The notes below the pieces were generated by a model. It made no database searches, was not told the DNA's origin, and saw only the letters and a list, made by a program, of their open reading frames with translations. Made by a program: the position numbers and the translations under genes. Shown piece by piece: positions 10,366 to 23,947 of a DNA stretch of 64,000 nt; within the stretch, counting starts at the first letter, position 1, and each line of letters starts with the position of its first letter. This DNA is from Watersipora subatra (lineage: Eukaryota > Bryozoa > Gymnolaemata > Cheilostomatida > Watersiporidae), in contig NC_088717.1 of the NCBI RefSeq assembly GCF_963576615.1, forward strand, positions 22,595,344-22,659,343. Reading direction: 5' to 3'.

Positions 10366-12389
10366 AAATTTGCAAAGAAAATTGCTGAAAACCTCCACAC
10401 ATTTCTAAAAAGATTTGATGCAGTTTGTACATCTTGGCCTGTTATTCTAGACTTCCAAGAGCCTCTAAACTTCTAAAGCTGAGCAACAAAGCCGTACTCT
10501 GTGAGGTGGGTTCCCTTTTCTTAATAATATTAATTCTGCTTTTTACTAGTACTTATTTAGGGAACAGTGATGACATTTAGCTAGTTGTTGTTTTAGGCTA
10601 GAGGGAAATTAAACAAAGGAATGAATTAAGTATCATTGATTCGGGTGAATTGTAGATTAAAAACAAAAAGTATTTACCACAACCGTGACCATGACATGAA
10701 TCATATCAATATATGTTTCAGAAAGAATATCAAGCAGCAGCCCTAAAGGGTGGTCACACGAGAGCCGAAACAAACTAAATGACACAAAACGACGTCTCCG
10801 TCAGTTGTAAACTGTCCCACCAAAGACATTCCTGGAGGAAACGAACTATTTTTGTCCTGCTAGAAATTTCGTTGCGGAACCCCTGCTCTTATTGGCTGGT
10901 TAAATTTCTAGCGAGCAGGCATCACATTTTCCTTATGTGTGAGCAAAGTTAAAAAATAAATGGGACGATACTTTTATTTCGTTAAATAAACAACATGAAG
11001 CAATTTACGACAAGGCTCACCCAGACTTGTGATTGTGTTGTACTTAAGTTTTGCATAAATGTAAGAGAATGCTTATGGTTTTCTTTTGTGTAGAACAGAA
11101 GTAATGTGTTATACTCATTCTGATGAAGAATTCTTGACTGATTTATTTATGTAAAACTACAGTACTATGATAAAGACTGTTTTTGCTTTTTTATGTACTC
11201 AGCATAAAAACATTCATGTTAACAACAATTTTGATTTTGTTGATGGGAAAGGTTGGCAAAATCTTTGTATCGAGTGATTTGTTTTGAGCAGCTAAACGAT
11301 CTTCTGATAAATCTGCTGCGTAATTTTAATTAATAAAGGTTCCTCAAAGTTTTTTTGTTGACAATAGAAATATTTAGCTCAAATACATAAAAACGACCAA
11401 TGAAACAGTGTCCTGTATCCATGCATATATATCTAGAAAGTGAACTGACTTCGGATGCCATTTGACATGTGGCTTAGCCGAACCGAACCCAAACAACCTC
11501 CGAGCCGAACTAAACCTAAGTCGATTCGGCCATCAAGTGACCGCGGTTTTAGGTTCCCTTTAGGCCTGCAATCGTATTGCTTATACATGTACTAACTGGT
11601 TTGATTTTATGTGTGTACTGACAATTATATGATATATTATGTGTGATATATTTTAGACAAATATTTAGCAGAAACATTTTGAGGAGCATTGGTTTACCCT
11701 GACTAAGGCCTAGAAGAGACGTTTGAAAACTGGGGCTATCCTTTCTGTATTTACACACAAGATACCACTTCCTCAGACAGAGAGAGTCAAGAAGCACAAG
11801 GCCATAGAAGACCGACACCAGAGCAGTAGCAGCCATGCGTCTCATGCAGTTGCTTCACCCAAAACTAGCTGCCTTGATTTCCATGATTCTGGCAGTGTTG
11901 GACAGTTTGGTGAGACTTGGTGGATTTTTAATGAAATTTCATGTTGCATTTCAACCTGTGACAAAAATTCCCTCATGTTGACTGCAATTTATGCCATGCT
12001 CTATTTTTGCACATGCAGCCAAGTCAGCACATCAGTACGTATTTTGAGTGTGTAACTGCTGTCCGTGTGGCAGATAACTGCATATGGTACTGCTAGTAGT
12101 GAACGCACTTCAACTGTTTTAGTCATAGATATATAAACCTACATGTAGATTGGCCAATAATAGCTGTTCCCATTGGATGCCCTGTCAGACTTAAATAGCA
12201 TGACATTACATCATTGAATTGTACCTCATGCTTGATTGAACTGTTATTAACAGTGGAGCTAATGAGAAGGTGACAAAATCACATTTATTTTGACATAAGA
12301 ACCTTTTTGGATACGTAATCCAGTAAACTAAAGCAATTATGTGATAATTTCTGATAACAACCATAGATTAAAACTATAAAAGTTATGAA
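10366..12389. other. No gene recognised
   Basis: AT-rich DNA. Overlapping frames at 11549-11845 (-) and 11723-12055 (+) are the longest and show no domain or splice support I trust. Two GC-richer patches occur at 10750-10920 and 11450-11560. Confidence 0.4.
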
Positions 12390-12404
12390 GTGTTGCACAC
12401 AAAT

Positions 12405-12575
12405 CATGAGCCATCAGGGCTCTATTTGTCTCTCACCTCCCCCTCTCCTATCCCCCTTCTCTCTTTTTTCCTTCCACTTCTTTCAAGAAGAAGTGGGAAG
12501 GGAGAAGGGCACACGAGAAAAGGGGGAATGAGAGGGGGGCAAATAACCCACCCACCCAAAGAGCCAGACGCAGGC
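12405..12575. repeat. Imperfect pyrimidine/purine inverted repeat
   Basis: A pyrimidine arm (cacctccccctctcctatcc..., ending tccacttcttt) meets a purine arm (aagaagtgggaagggag..., ending gagagggggg) around 12485. The arms are imperfect reverse complements, and ctctattt/aaata-like bases continue the symmetry outward. It could extrude a hairpin or be a foldback MITE. Confidence 0.6.
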
Positions 12576-12579
12576 TAGG

Positions 12580-13797
12580 TAAATAGACTGATATCATGCT
12601 GAACTAAACCTGACTAAGTATGATGGACATGCAAATAGGTCTTAAGTCAAAAATGAGACAAAATGATTATATTACAGCTGGCTATGTATGTTTGTCACTA
12701 AATCTGAAGTGTAATGATCGTATCACTAGCATCATGGTTGTTACTAACTATGATGACAACTAAGCAACAAATTTCCTATTCACAGTACTTTAAGAATCGT
12801 GGTGGATTGACATTGTCTCCGCTTTTGTCTTCAATGTTTACAGATTATGATCGATGTATGAACGAAAAATTGTCAACAGTTCTATGGAGTGTCGGTACGA
12901 TGTATTTGCATGTTGCGAAGAAAGCGGTGTCTTCCCGAATAGCTTTGTTTTATTTGCGGTTGGGTTTATTTTGAGTTTGAAAGGTCACACAGTAACAAAA
13001 TCACCCATCCTGTCCTAAATAACATACAGGTAGGCCCACATGTAGCTGCACACTACAACTGGTCACGTCTATATAAATATGAAAATTTCTTCTTTACTAA
13101 AACAATTTAGACAACTTTTCCAAAAAAATTTAACCCATGAGTAAGTTCAACAAATATTAATTCTATCACATTAAACTTTAAAAAACTTAACTCTACAAAC
13201 TACAACTGTACAATAGCGACTTGTAAGCGAACTAACTTGCATTGTAAGTATAATATGTACTAGGAAAAGCTTTTAACATAGTTATGCATGCTGATCAATT
13301 CATAATTCCCTTCATCGGTCCTGCATCATCTTACAAAGGTCAGGAGTTCAACTGCTAAGCCTCCATTGGCCAGGCTTGCTGGCTCTAATACCTCATTATA
13401 TTACCATGTTAGCAAAGTAGTTTTCAAACCACAAAAACCTTTCTATTTTAATATCTGAGAGCAGAATGAGTAACAATGATAATATAATGGCAGTGTAATT
13501 GAAGATTTATTCCTAACGGCGTGCAAAATAAAACCTTTTTATTATATATAATGTTATACGTTTATTACAATATAACTTTAGAAACAAACACGATTTATCA
13601 TGAATAATAATACCGCGTTCGACCATTTTTAAGTAACAAAGAATACTGGTAATGACTCATTGACAAGTTTTACTTTAATAAATAACAGTGAATGTATTTC
13701 TAACACAGAAGCATGTACCAAGTCAGTCATTTTTATTAAAGGTTTAATTGCAACAAAATTCACACTACAGTTATTTGGTATCAAAAGATTTACCATG
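12580..13797. other. No gene recognised
   Basis: AT-rich; the 86-residue frame at 12714-12974 has no domain that I recognise. Confidence 0.4.
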
Positions 13798-14557
13798 TCT
13801 TACTCTGTATTGTTGTAGTTGCCAAAAGTGTGAAAAAGTGATTACAAGCTCTTAAAATCTCAAAAACGAAAAGCCGCCGTAGATTGGAATCTATTTATTT
13901 CTCTGACATAGCCACGAAATTTGGTTATCGTCTTTTCATGTATGTACTCATGTGAATTCAAAGACCAATACAAAGCTCAATATAAAACTTATCATAGTAC
14001 TATTTTATGACAAACACTTCGGGTTTTACCGAAGACCTCGTATCAAATAAAGATGCTCGCTACTCTACAGTTTTGTTTTGGCTTGGTCTAATCGGCAAGT
14101 CATAATCTGATCGTGAGACTCAATACTTCAAAAATAATTTCTGCAGCACTTTTCGATTATCACAAGTGACCAACAGGCTCGTCATGATTATCAGACAATG
14201 ATATGTACTCCTTCAAGCTAAGGCTAAAAAATTAAACAAATTTTTGCAGTAAGTTGTAAGATATCACTGCTAAAAGTGACAGCATTACGATGACAATAAA
14301 ACCGACGCATAAGAACAATAGACATGGTTTTATTAAATGCGTGAAGTATATTTGTAAAAATATTTTGACGATTAAGGTTGCAAGAAAGTGTAAACAGAAA
14401 CCGTCTCTCACATCGACATCACATTTGAGCCGTTTTGGAAAGGGAATCCAAACTATGGCGGTCACGAGTGGCTGCAATTTTCTGTTCGTTTTTGAGCTTT
14501 TAAGAGCTTGTAATCACCTTTTCCCATATTTTGCACTTACAACACAACAGAGTAAGA
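13798..14557. mobile_element. MITE candidate with about 70-bp inverted termini
   Basis: Left arm 13798-13872 and right arm 14486-14557 are diverged reverse complements, sharing tcttactctgt at the tips and gtgattacaagctcttaa further in. Interior frames at 14232-14477 (-), with a hydrophobic stretch, and 14290-14562 (+) overlap each other and lack other support. Target duplication is unclear. Confidence 0.65.
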
Positions 14558-17500
14558 TATGATGAAGCTTTTTATATCAAATAATGGTAATGTGATTTTT
14601 CTAGCAAGTCAACCTTTAACAAACTGATGTTCATAATTACAGGAACATAGCTTCTACTAAATCGCTGTCTCAGTTCTCAAATCAGCTAACTGCGCAAACA
14701 AACAAAATTGAGATAATTGCATCTTTTGGGTGTTTACAGGGTTACAAACATATGGACAAATTTTATTTGCTTAGTTTTTGTTTTTCTCTAAGATCTCAGT
14801 CATCAAAATTAGCTAAATGGGTTTACTCTACAATGTCGTCAGAGCTCAAAACCCTCAACTGGTTTGTTCAATACAGACTATATGCTGGGTGTCCATAAAG
14901 TCCTGATACAACTTAAAAATTTAATTACTAAGCCAGTTGAGATATGTTAATCAGATTTGTTTTATTTTTATCAGTGATTAGTAAAGTTTTTTCTGCTGAG
15001 AAAGTTCCCTTTTCCTTTGCAGTCTTAGTTTCAGACAGTTGAAATTGCATATAGTGTATTGTAAAAACTGCTTCATTGCACATACGCAACTCACAAATCA
15101 ACACTGTTTTGTTGCAAGACTTGAACAAGCATGGAGGTTGCAAATAGGAGGCAAAAAGAATTGTATTAAAAAGAGTGAAGTTTTAAACCAGATATCTAGG
15201 TGAGTAGGTTTTGTACATTAGACCGTATTTAAAAAAACTGAACCTAAACTTTTACAGCATTTTTCGTCATCAATATTGAATCTTTTTTTGAATACCGCAA
15301 AATGGTGCTCGTATTATTACAAGTTCTCCTTTTCTATATATAGCATTAAATATGGTATGTTGTAGCAAACCTTGCAATGATGTTGGTGCCAACAAAAAAA
15401 ATGTCATGCTATTTGCCACCTACTCAATATAAAACCAAACAAAAAAACTATGGAAGTCATCTTTTGGAAAAAACACATCAAAAGTATAGTGAAATGACAA
15501 AAACAGGGCATTATAATCTGGTACACTACACCAAGGTGAAGAAGCTTGTTTACCGTGCAGGTAGACTTCAAAATGTTGCTCATCGTAAGCGCACGAATAA
15601 GCCTAGTCTAAGATTGGATTATGTTATAAGTAAAACCCTGTCAAGAGGATCCTCATCTAAGATCAGATTAGCCAATGCTCCGGAAGACAAAAAGGGTGAT
15701 AACGTTAGCTGAAGCAAAAGTCAAAGGTCTCGAGTCAAGGCTTCTATTTTTGACAGAAACAGACAAATCATACGTGAATTCGCTTCTAAAATAAACTAAT
15801 TTTACTATTATAATTTTGTGTTTATGTATACCTTAATGTCGGAAAACTATATGGTTGTTAATCTAAACTCTAAAGAAAGCAAATGCAATATTTGTAAACT
15901 ATTATATAAAAACTATTATAAACCTATGTATTTCTATGCGCTTGTGCATCCTCAGACACATTGTTATGTTTCAATGATATACTATTTGGCTGCTTTGTGC
16001 TCTAACTTCTAAATTAGTTTTTGAACAAACCATTCAACTGGAATTATAAAAAAATAGTTTTTGCCACAATAAATACTGATTGGATAAAAATATTTTGCTT
16101 ATTCATTGTCATCTTTGTCAGGATGTTGTTTACTGGATTTTGAAATTCTATCTAATATTAAAATAGAATTGCAAAAGACCAAAACTTGTAATCCATTTTG
16201 TGAATTTAGCTTTGTTTCCCACATGACTGGTTTGAGAACTAAGCCAGTGAAATGATAACACAAAAGTAAACATCACAGTTTTATTTATAAACATACATGT
16301 ACAATCAGCTCACTGTAATAATGGTGGTAGTATCTAAGAGTTATCCACTCACACTGAAGCATTATGTTACTGTTTCAATCGTAAGACCTGTTGACATCAT
16401 TAGATGTTTGGAACATTTGGGAGCTGTTGACCTCATAACAACACTAGCTCTATTTACCTGCAAGAGATCAAAGGTGACACATTTTGATGATCCTTAACAA
16501 TTCAATGAAATATCATTATTTTGGTGTACTTAGCCCTATGTATACTCTCTAGTTCAGAGTCAAGTATTACAAGTATAATATCTGCCTGCTGGTCGTTTAG
16601 TGACAGGCCTCACTGCGTTAAGAAATTTTGTATGAGGACTCTCTTCTTTCAGGTCTCTATATCTTCTTGCCACTTCTTGATGTGAAGTGACTGACTCAAA
16701 TTTTTTGTTGAACCTGCTGATCCTCTCCTAACTACACTGTTCTTCTCCCTCAGCTTGGCTCCCCTGTACAATTATTCCTATACCCTCAGCTGCCTCCTCA
16801 ACTTGGTCTGCTTGTCTAGTTAATCTTTGTTCAATGCAAGCTGCCACTGGCTGCTTGTATTTATGTGTTTCAACAATTTACCACAAAGCTTGAGATAAAA
16901 TGTTTGCTTTAAGAACTGCAAAATTGAAGGTCGTTGCACCTTACTTTAACATTTATACTTTAAATACCTAACTTAATAACTAATAACAGTAAAATTAAAC
17001 TAATATTTAAATACATGTATACCCTATGTACTCTCAGATTATGGCACTACTGGCTACATACCTCTTGCTGTTTCATGCTTTCATTTCAATTCTGTTTTAA
17101 GTAATTCATTTTAAGTTAGCTTATTTGTATTTTCTTGCCATATATATCATACTTTTAGCAATGATATTATTCCAGTCTATGGTTATAATTATAGATATGT
17201 GAATTAAAGGTGTCATAGACACTTGTGTAGTTTTTGAATGGTAAAGGGTTTATGCTAATATTTGCTGCGATGCTGTTGCTATGTTAGAGATATTTGTTAC
17301 ATTTGTTCTTGGTTGTACTTGTTTATTTAAAATAATATTTATTTACAACTGTTTTGATATGTTGTTACACTCTTGCATGACGTTGAGAATTGCTAATAAT
17401 CCACAATTTACTTGTACTTCCTGCTGTTTTCCATTCAAAAGTTACCATTACATCATCAGTTCAAACAACCAGACTGGGTTGATGTTCTAGTTGTTCACAT

Positions 17501-18170
17501 ATTTCAATTTGTAAAGGTTGGACAGTTCCTGTGTTTGTACTTAATAAATGCATAGCGATAATTTTTCAGCTTGGCTGCTGATGTATTGTACTTGCAGGTT
17601 TAGCTGAAATAATATCCCGCAAACTTCTGTGATGCTAGTGTAGTTTGTATCTAACGAAATTGTTATTTGTCTCAATTCATCAGTTATACATGTAAAGTGT
17701 TTCTAGGTCTGAAATAGCTAAAGAAACAGCCTGCATTGAACTACTAGGTAAATCACTTAAATCCCAGAATTGAATGGGCGTGATATAGGCACTTTTGTGA
17801 CTCCTGCTTCAAAGACATATCGCCTTCGAATATACATTGTGAACAATGTAAGCATGCAAAATGAAAAAAGGCGAGAAAAGGGTAAATAATACAGCAAAGA
17901 GCCCAGTAAGCTGATGAGGTTTTAATCGTTACTTCAAAATTAAATGCTGTAGATTTCACCATAAAACAATGATACATAAAAGTGAATAAACAGTAAAGAA
18001 GAAAAAGAAATGTTGACGGTGCTATAAAAGAAAGCATAGATGATAATAAAACAGAAGACTTATTAATCAGCAGCAGCAGCAAGGAAACCTGAGAAATCAG
18101 ATGCTTCTTAAGTAGAGAGCGCATATACATGTATATAAAGGTTTTATGTGTCTTTGGCTGCCAGATTACG
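14558..18170. other. No gene firmly recognised; one unassigned small ORF
   Basis: AT-rich DNA. The only mildly gene-like frame is 15377-15712 (+), described separately. A hydrophobic 125-residue frame at 17753-18130 (-) has low-complexity composition and no supporting features. Confidence 0.4.
15377..15712 (+). CDS. Unassigned basic 111-residue ORF, possibly a terminal exon
   Basis: Lys/Arg-rich frame with segments such as KKLVYRAGRLQNVAHRKR and SRGSSSKIRLANAPEDK; an AATAAA follows about 75 bases after the stop (near 15787-15793), and acceptor-like tatatatag lies upstream. No family is recognised. It could be the last exon of a host gene, or chance in AT-rich DNA. Confidence 0.25.
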   Translation: MMLVPTKKMSCYLPPTQYKTKQKNYGSHLLEKTHQKYSEMTKTGHYNLVHYTKVKKLVYRAGRLQNVAHRKRTNKPSLRLDYVISKTLSRGSSSKIRLANAPEDKKGDNVS

Positions 18171-18174
18171 GTCA

Positions 18175-18630
18175 GGTATCTGATTAGATGTACAATTCAT
18201 GAAGTCAATTTGTCTCACTCTTGACTCTCTGATTAGATCTACAGTTTATGTGGTCAATTACTTCAAACTATTTGATTAACTCTGAACATATATAGATTTC
18301 CTTCCACATTCTTCAGCCACATCTTCTGCCACATTCTTGCCACATTATTCTGCCACAAGCTTTTCCATAGAGATGTCTAAATAAAAGATGAGAATAGGTT
18401 CAGTTCTCAACAAAAATAATAAAATAATATTCGTAAGGAAACAACAATGCACGCAACAAACTGAAACATCTTCTGAAATTAGCAATTGATATGAAGTCTC
18501 AGAACTAATATTCTCTAACTGAAACTATTCATTGAACTGTGAGTATAGTCCTGAAGAAAGAGAATAAAGTCTCAGAATAACTATTCCTTATCTGAAACTT
18601 GTGATTGAACTGTGAGTATAGTTCGTGGAA
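18175..18630. repeat. Cluster of short degenerate tandem repeats
   Basis: Three successive small arrays: about 67-bp units with ctgattagat...gtcaatt (18178-18290); short tctgccacat-type units (18300-18365); and about 75-bp units with aagtctcagaa...gaactgtgagtatagt (18493-18625). Confidence 0.6.
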
Positions 18631-19115
18631 TTAATTAACTAGAAAGAGTAGCAAATATACTGGTAGCATGACTTCTTTGTTGGTCTATATCAACTGGACA
18701 CATCTATACGACTTTGGAGCTTTATACTGTTCAGGAATCTTTAGCAATAAATGATCAGTAGACAGCAAATAAGTAGAACAATATTTAATAATGATGCGTG
18801 ATTTCAACTTGACTTTGAAACTGTTTAAAATTGTACATTTATGGCCCTACATGTTAAAAATCAAATTAAAATATTTAATCATCGAATGAAAATTGAGACT
18901 ATTTTGTCAAAGTGGCAACAGCCAGGTTGACCAAATCCTTCATCAACAACAGCATTATTTGTTATTTTCCTTCCTCTGTTTAACAGATGAGACCTCTGCT
19001 GTTACTCTTCATAACAACAGTTTTTTAGTTTAAAATGAGCAAGTTGGGAAGCAGTATCTCATCTAATGAGATCCATGTTCATCTGTCACCATGCTAAGAG
19101 TATTAGGAAAAAAGA

Positions 19116-19200
19116 TTGCACTGCACAGGATTTGAACTCAGACATTCCGATTCCCATACAAGCACTACTAACTGCACCACTAGACTACATTGCTGTGATG
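19116..19200 (-). repeat. tRNA-derived SINE head
   Basis: On the minus strand an A-box-like tagtctagtgg (19187-19177) is followed about 40 bases later by a B-box gttcaaatcc (19137-19128), then a T run. There is no convincing acceptor-stem pairing, so I read it as a SINE head rather than a working tRNA gene. Confidence 0.6.
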
Positions 19201-19204
19201 CAGA

Positions 19205-20364
19205 GTAAAGATAATTCTTACATATGATGATTTTTCATGGCACACTGGACTGCTAGCATACTTATATAGATGATAAGAAAGTTGGCTCTTAAGGTGAAAA
19301 CACCATAGATGATTTTATCGCATGCGTCATGAATGGTGCGAAGATATCGCTGGCATATGTCTAAACCCACTTGAAGGATTCACCAGCAAACAATAACGTG
19401 GGCACGCTCACAAGCCACAAATAAAAATTTGTATCATTAATTTTTTTGAACGGTTAATAAATTTAAGTCAATATTGCGCCTTCTGGGAAACGATGTAAAC
19501 AACTTCTGCTTTCTTATTAGGCCTACTCATGTAATGTACACTACAAGAAGACATAAGAAAAAGACGATTCTGGTCTTTTTAACTGTAACATTTTACGACT
19601 TTTATATATAGTTTTCTTTATAGTAGCTGTTTGTGTTTATTATAATAAATATTAACCGTTCTCAAGATGGTCAACCTGCACAACGATTGTCTCCCAAATG
19701 TTGGTTTTAAACTGGTTTTTTTTGCAGTTTGTGTGTGTTGTGTCATACAAGACTAGGTATGCTTTTATTAAATCTACGAACTATTCAGTGTTCATTTTGA
19801 TGATGTTTCAATTGTACCAAAATAGCAAAAGATTGTTGCTGTACATAGGTGAACCTCGATACAAAATAATTACCAGCCATAGAATTGCATTTTCGAAAAA
19901 ACCAACCAATCAAAATGCATCTCGAGAGCAATAAAGTTGTGATAGAGAGTTTTTAGCAATATCGCTCTGCATGAGCTCGCTGGGCGAGTTATAGCGCAGA
20001 TTAGCGCCACCCAGTGCGATGTCTCGCTAATATCGCCTAGTGTGTTTGCACCTGTACTGTGACTCTGCTTTGGTACTAATAAGTTGAAGAATTGGCAGTT
20101 GGCAGTTGGAGAGAGAGGTTCAGCTTATCTTATCTTATCAGTCACACATATCTATAGCTTTATGACAAGCTCTTATGATTAAGCTCTATATATGGCTTAA
20201 TCTCTGAAGCAACAAAACTTTACAAAGTCATTATTGGATATTAGTTTTAAACCAAGTTATCATCTTCTTGTTGAAGTTAGAATATCTGATAGGAAGGACT
20301 GGAATTGACACGAGGGTGAAAATATTTTTAGGATTCATCACTAAATTGGGTAAGTCATCGTTTA
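19205..20364. other. No gene recognised; includes probable 5' UTR of the LINE
   Basis: AT-rich with a GC-richer patch at 19960-20045 rich in gcga/cgag motifs. The last few hundred bases may be the 5' UTR of the LINE starting at 20365; its 5' end could not be placed. Confidence 0.4.
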
Positions 20365-21030
20365 ATGATGGCTAATCTACGGAAACAATCTGTATCTGTG
20401 GAATCTAATTCAAGTGATGAAAACACAGCACTCTTAAAGGATATTCTTTCTTGTCTAGCTGGAATTGAAACAAAAATTGATAAAAGTGAACTAAAAATGG
20501 TTGATCTGGTACAGACTATGAATTACCATCCAGAAGTAGGCAAAGAGCTGAAATGTGACATGGCAAGTGTAAAGGTGGTGCTACCTAAACTTGAGACAAA
20601 GTTAAACCAACTTAAAGATTTAACCACTGGGCGCGCACAGTAGAGATACAAGGTCTTCCACATGAATCTAATAAAAATACTGTGGACATCGTATCCAGCA
20701 TAACCAGAAAACCTGATTTGAACGTATAAGCGGAAACCATTGATGTTAAATATAGAAACAAAAACAAAAAGTCACTCATAGTACAATTTCTACAAACACA
20801 TGTTCGGACTAAATTTATCTCATGCTATAAAAAACTTTGTCAACCTTACATTGCATAGGACATTGGCTACACAGGCAACAGTGACAACATCTTTATAAAT
20901 GAATACTTGAATTTTGACAAAAGACCACTCTTCTTCAAGGCCGGTAAATATCGCAAGACCCATGGCTATAAATATCTTTGGATATTGCATCGGCGAGTGT
21001 ATTTTTGTAAAACAGATGACTCCCTCTCTT
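20365..21030 (+). pseudogene. LINE ORF1 (coiled coil plus RNA-binding domain), broken
   Basis: Starts MMANLRKQSVSVES; residues 30-90 are coiled-coil-like, then a TAG at 20641-20643 interrupts the frame. Beyond it the translation continues IQGLPHESNKNTVDIVSS, then KNKKSLIVQFLQTHVR, and later GYKYLWILHRRVYFCK, the RRM-like and C-terminal parts of LINE ORF1 proteins that coat element RNA. Several further stops show that it is dead. Confidence 0.75.
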
Positions 21031-21130
21031 GCTAATAAGCTCAAACACTCGCTTGTTAGGCTTGAATGAAAAATGAGATTTGAGCTTTGTAGTTTAAATA
21101 TACAAATAATTAAGAATATTTTTTTGCTCT

Positions 21131-23947
21131 ATGGATTTAGTGTCTTCATTTAATTCTTATGACATAGTAGTTCTTAACATTTATGATTACGACAGTTTTC
21201 GTTTTTTGCACTGTAATATACGAAACTTATCAAAAAATATAAATAAGCTATATGAGTTACATGTACTTTCCTCTGTAAAATCTTCTTTTTTGATGTTATT
21301 TCCTCAAGTGAAACATTTTTGTATGACAACCAACAAACATGATTTCAGCTAAAAAATTATGTAATTTTAGGTGAGTGTCGACCAACGAGATGTGGTGGAA
21401 CTGGGGTCTATGTGCACAGTAGCTAGGCTTTATCAGAACATCATTTTGTTAAGTTAACTGGATCTGAAACCATTGCTGTGAGTCTGGTTGGTGATTTTGG
21501 CAGGCCTTTTGCTATTACTACATTTTATCATTCCCCTTCACTGGACACTGCTGGGTTTCTTGTTGATTTTGCATCTTATCTTCATTCCCTCTCTAAACAT
21601 GACCATATCATTGTGGGAGACATAAATATCCTTAACAATGAAAGTTCTAATTCCAACTCGAGTTACCTCTACTTCTAAGACATGTATTGATCACATTCTC
21701 GTTAACTTTGAATCAAATGATATAGTGTGCTGTACTATTACTAAAGACACCTCCGATCACTTTCCAATTTTGGCAATCTTTCAAGATAAAAACTGAGGTA
21801 ATTCCGAAAATATCAAAGCGATGTTTCAAAAATACAAATTCATATAATCTAGAAAGTGTATTTAAAAATGTAAAATGGAACCCTGTATACGGTGCAAGAA
21901 ATGTGAATGAAGAGTTTGATAATTTTGTAAAAATATTACTGGAGGTTTTCGATAAAATTTCTCCTGTCCAGATTGAGAAACAAAAAAGCTGTGTTAATAA
22001 TTATATGATGAAGGGATTGTTTACAGGTAATATTAAAACATACATAAGAAAAAAAGATTCACTTTTTAAGAAATATATTCTGTTTCTTTTTAGTCCCAAG
22101 CTTAAAAAAGCGTACATTGTTTAAATAAACAAGGTCAGTACATTCATTAAAAAAGCTAAATGTATGTTTTATGAAAAGCTAATAGCTGAGTCTTCCAACT
22201 CCGCTGAGATGTGGAAGGTGGTCAAGCAAGCTAGTGGAATGAAAGCCGTCGACGACAACAAAATTGTTAAGCTGCTTTCAGATAGCAATTATGAAATCAT
22301 AACAAACCAACTACAGATAGCAAATAAATTTAACAATTATTTTACCCAGGTAGGACCTCAGCTTGCTAAAGCTTTTCCTGAAAGCCAACTCGACTTACAT
22401 ACAATTAGGTCTAAAAGCTTTCAGGAATTAAAAATATGTCATGTAGACGAAAGTGTTGTTAAAAACACTTTATTTGGTTTAAATAAAAAGAAAGCTGCAG
22501 GATTGAATTTGATCCCCGCTAAGCTTGTTAAAATGTGTGCACCCTACCTTACAGTACCCTTAACCTACATGTATATATATAATAAACTGGCACTGTTCCT
22601 ACTAACATAAAAATTGTGAAGGTACTACCATTGTTTAAAAAAGATCAAAACTGGTGTCTAGCAATTATAGACCTATATCAATTTTACCAGGTTTTTCAAA
22701 GGTTTTTGAGAAAATCGTGAATGCTCAGGTGCAGAATCATTTAGAAACACACCGCATAATAACCAAACATCAATATGGGTTTCAAAAAAGGAAAGGCACA
22801 CATAACGCTCTAATAAATTTTTCAAATCAACCTTTTTTTGCTTTAAATGGAAAAAACATTGTCTTAGGTATTTTTATTGACTTCTCGAAGGCTTTCGACA
22901 CCATAAATCAATCTATTTTGCTTCAAAACTCACATCTTATAATTTTTCATGTAGCATGGTCGAACTATTTACAAGTTACTTTTTTGACAGAACTGTCAGT
23001 ATATCTAATTAAATATACTCAATCGGAGTCACAACAAATTCAATGTGGGGTTTCACAAGGTTCTATCCTTGGTCCTACATTGTTCCTTCTCTATATAAAT
23101 GATTTAATTTATTATTTGAAACCCTTCTCTACTATTTTGTTTGCTGATGATACAAATCTGTTTTTTACTGACAAAAAATTGAATGATAATATCCATGAAA
23201 TCCATGCAGCTTTAGATAGAGTTTCAAACTGGTGTACTGCAAACAAACTAACTCTTAACATTGATAAAACAAAAATCGAAAATAAAACATACTTCAAAAT
23301 AAATTCGAAATTAGCCGAAATATAAGTATCAACGGTAAGGCAATAAATATTGTTACAAATGTGAAATTCTTAAGAGTAGTTATTGACAACTCATTAAACT
23401 GGTTTTCTCATACTGACGATTTGAGAAGTCAACTGCACAAAAATTTGAGTATAATTTTCAAAGCCTCAGAGATTTTTCCAACTGACATTTTGATATTGCT
23501 TTATAACAGTTTATTCTACAGTAAACTAATTTATTGTTCAGAAGGATGGGGCATTACCGCAGAGTGTCATTTGGATAAAATATTTCTGATTCAGAAGTGT
23601 CTAACGCAAATAATCTTCCATGAAAAATTCAAACACCACACAGTTGATGTGTTCTAAAGGCTAATGCTCTTCCAATTAAAGAGTTATAGAAACTTCGTTT
23701 AGGTATTCTCGCCCATTCATTATTCTATTCTGACACTCATGTTCAACAACATTCTTATGCTACTCGTTATTCTTCTTATGCCTTGCCTTACCCTAAGTCT
23801 ACATCTACAGCTGGACATCGACAGGTAACTTACCAGTTGTCCAGTATTTGGAATGGCCTACCGATATCGATCAGGTATATTGAAAATTCAAATAGTTTTA
23901 GGATTGCTTTAAAAAGGCATCTGCTTGGCTCATTGGGATGGCTTTAG
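21131..23947 (+). pseudogene. LINE ORF2: endonuclease and reverse transcriptase, broken
   Basis: Endonuclease remnants: RFLHCNIRNLSKNINKL, then GGTGVYVHS, then DHIIVGDIN and SDHFPI, the AP-endonuclease landmarks. RT pieces at 22164-22610 and 22654-23325 show RPISILPGFSKVFEKI, FIDFSKAFDTI, GVSQGSILGPTLF and the catalytic FADDTNLF. The C-terminal frame 23361-23657 and its frameshifted continuation reach the stop at 23945-23947. These features place it in the CR1/Jockey group. Multiple stops and frameshifts. It is nearly full length, unlike its relative at 1-640, and its 3' end from 23507 belongs to duplication copy 2. Confidence 0.85.

Noticed and set aside
17753..18130. 125-residue hydrophobic minus-strand frame
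   Set aside because: Leu/Ser/Phe-rich, no domain, no promoter or splice support; plausible by chance in AT-rich DNA.
19116..19200. Functional tRNA gene
   Set aside because: A and B boxes are present but no proper acceptor stem or anticodon arm could be folded, so it is called a SINE head.
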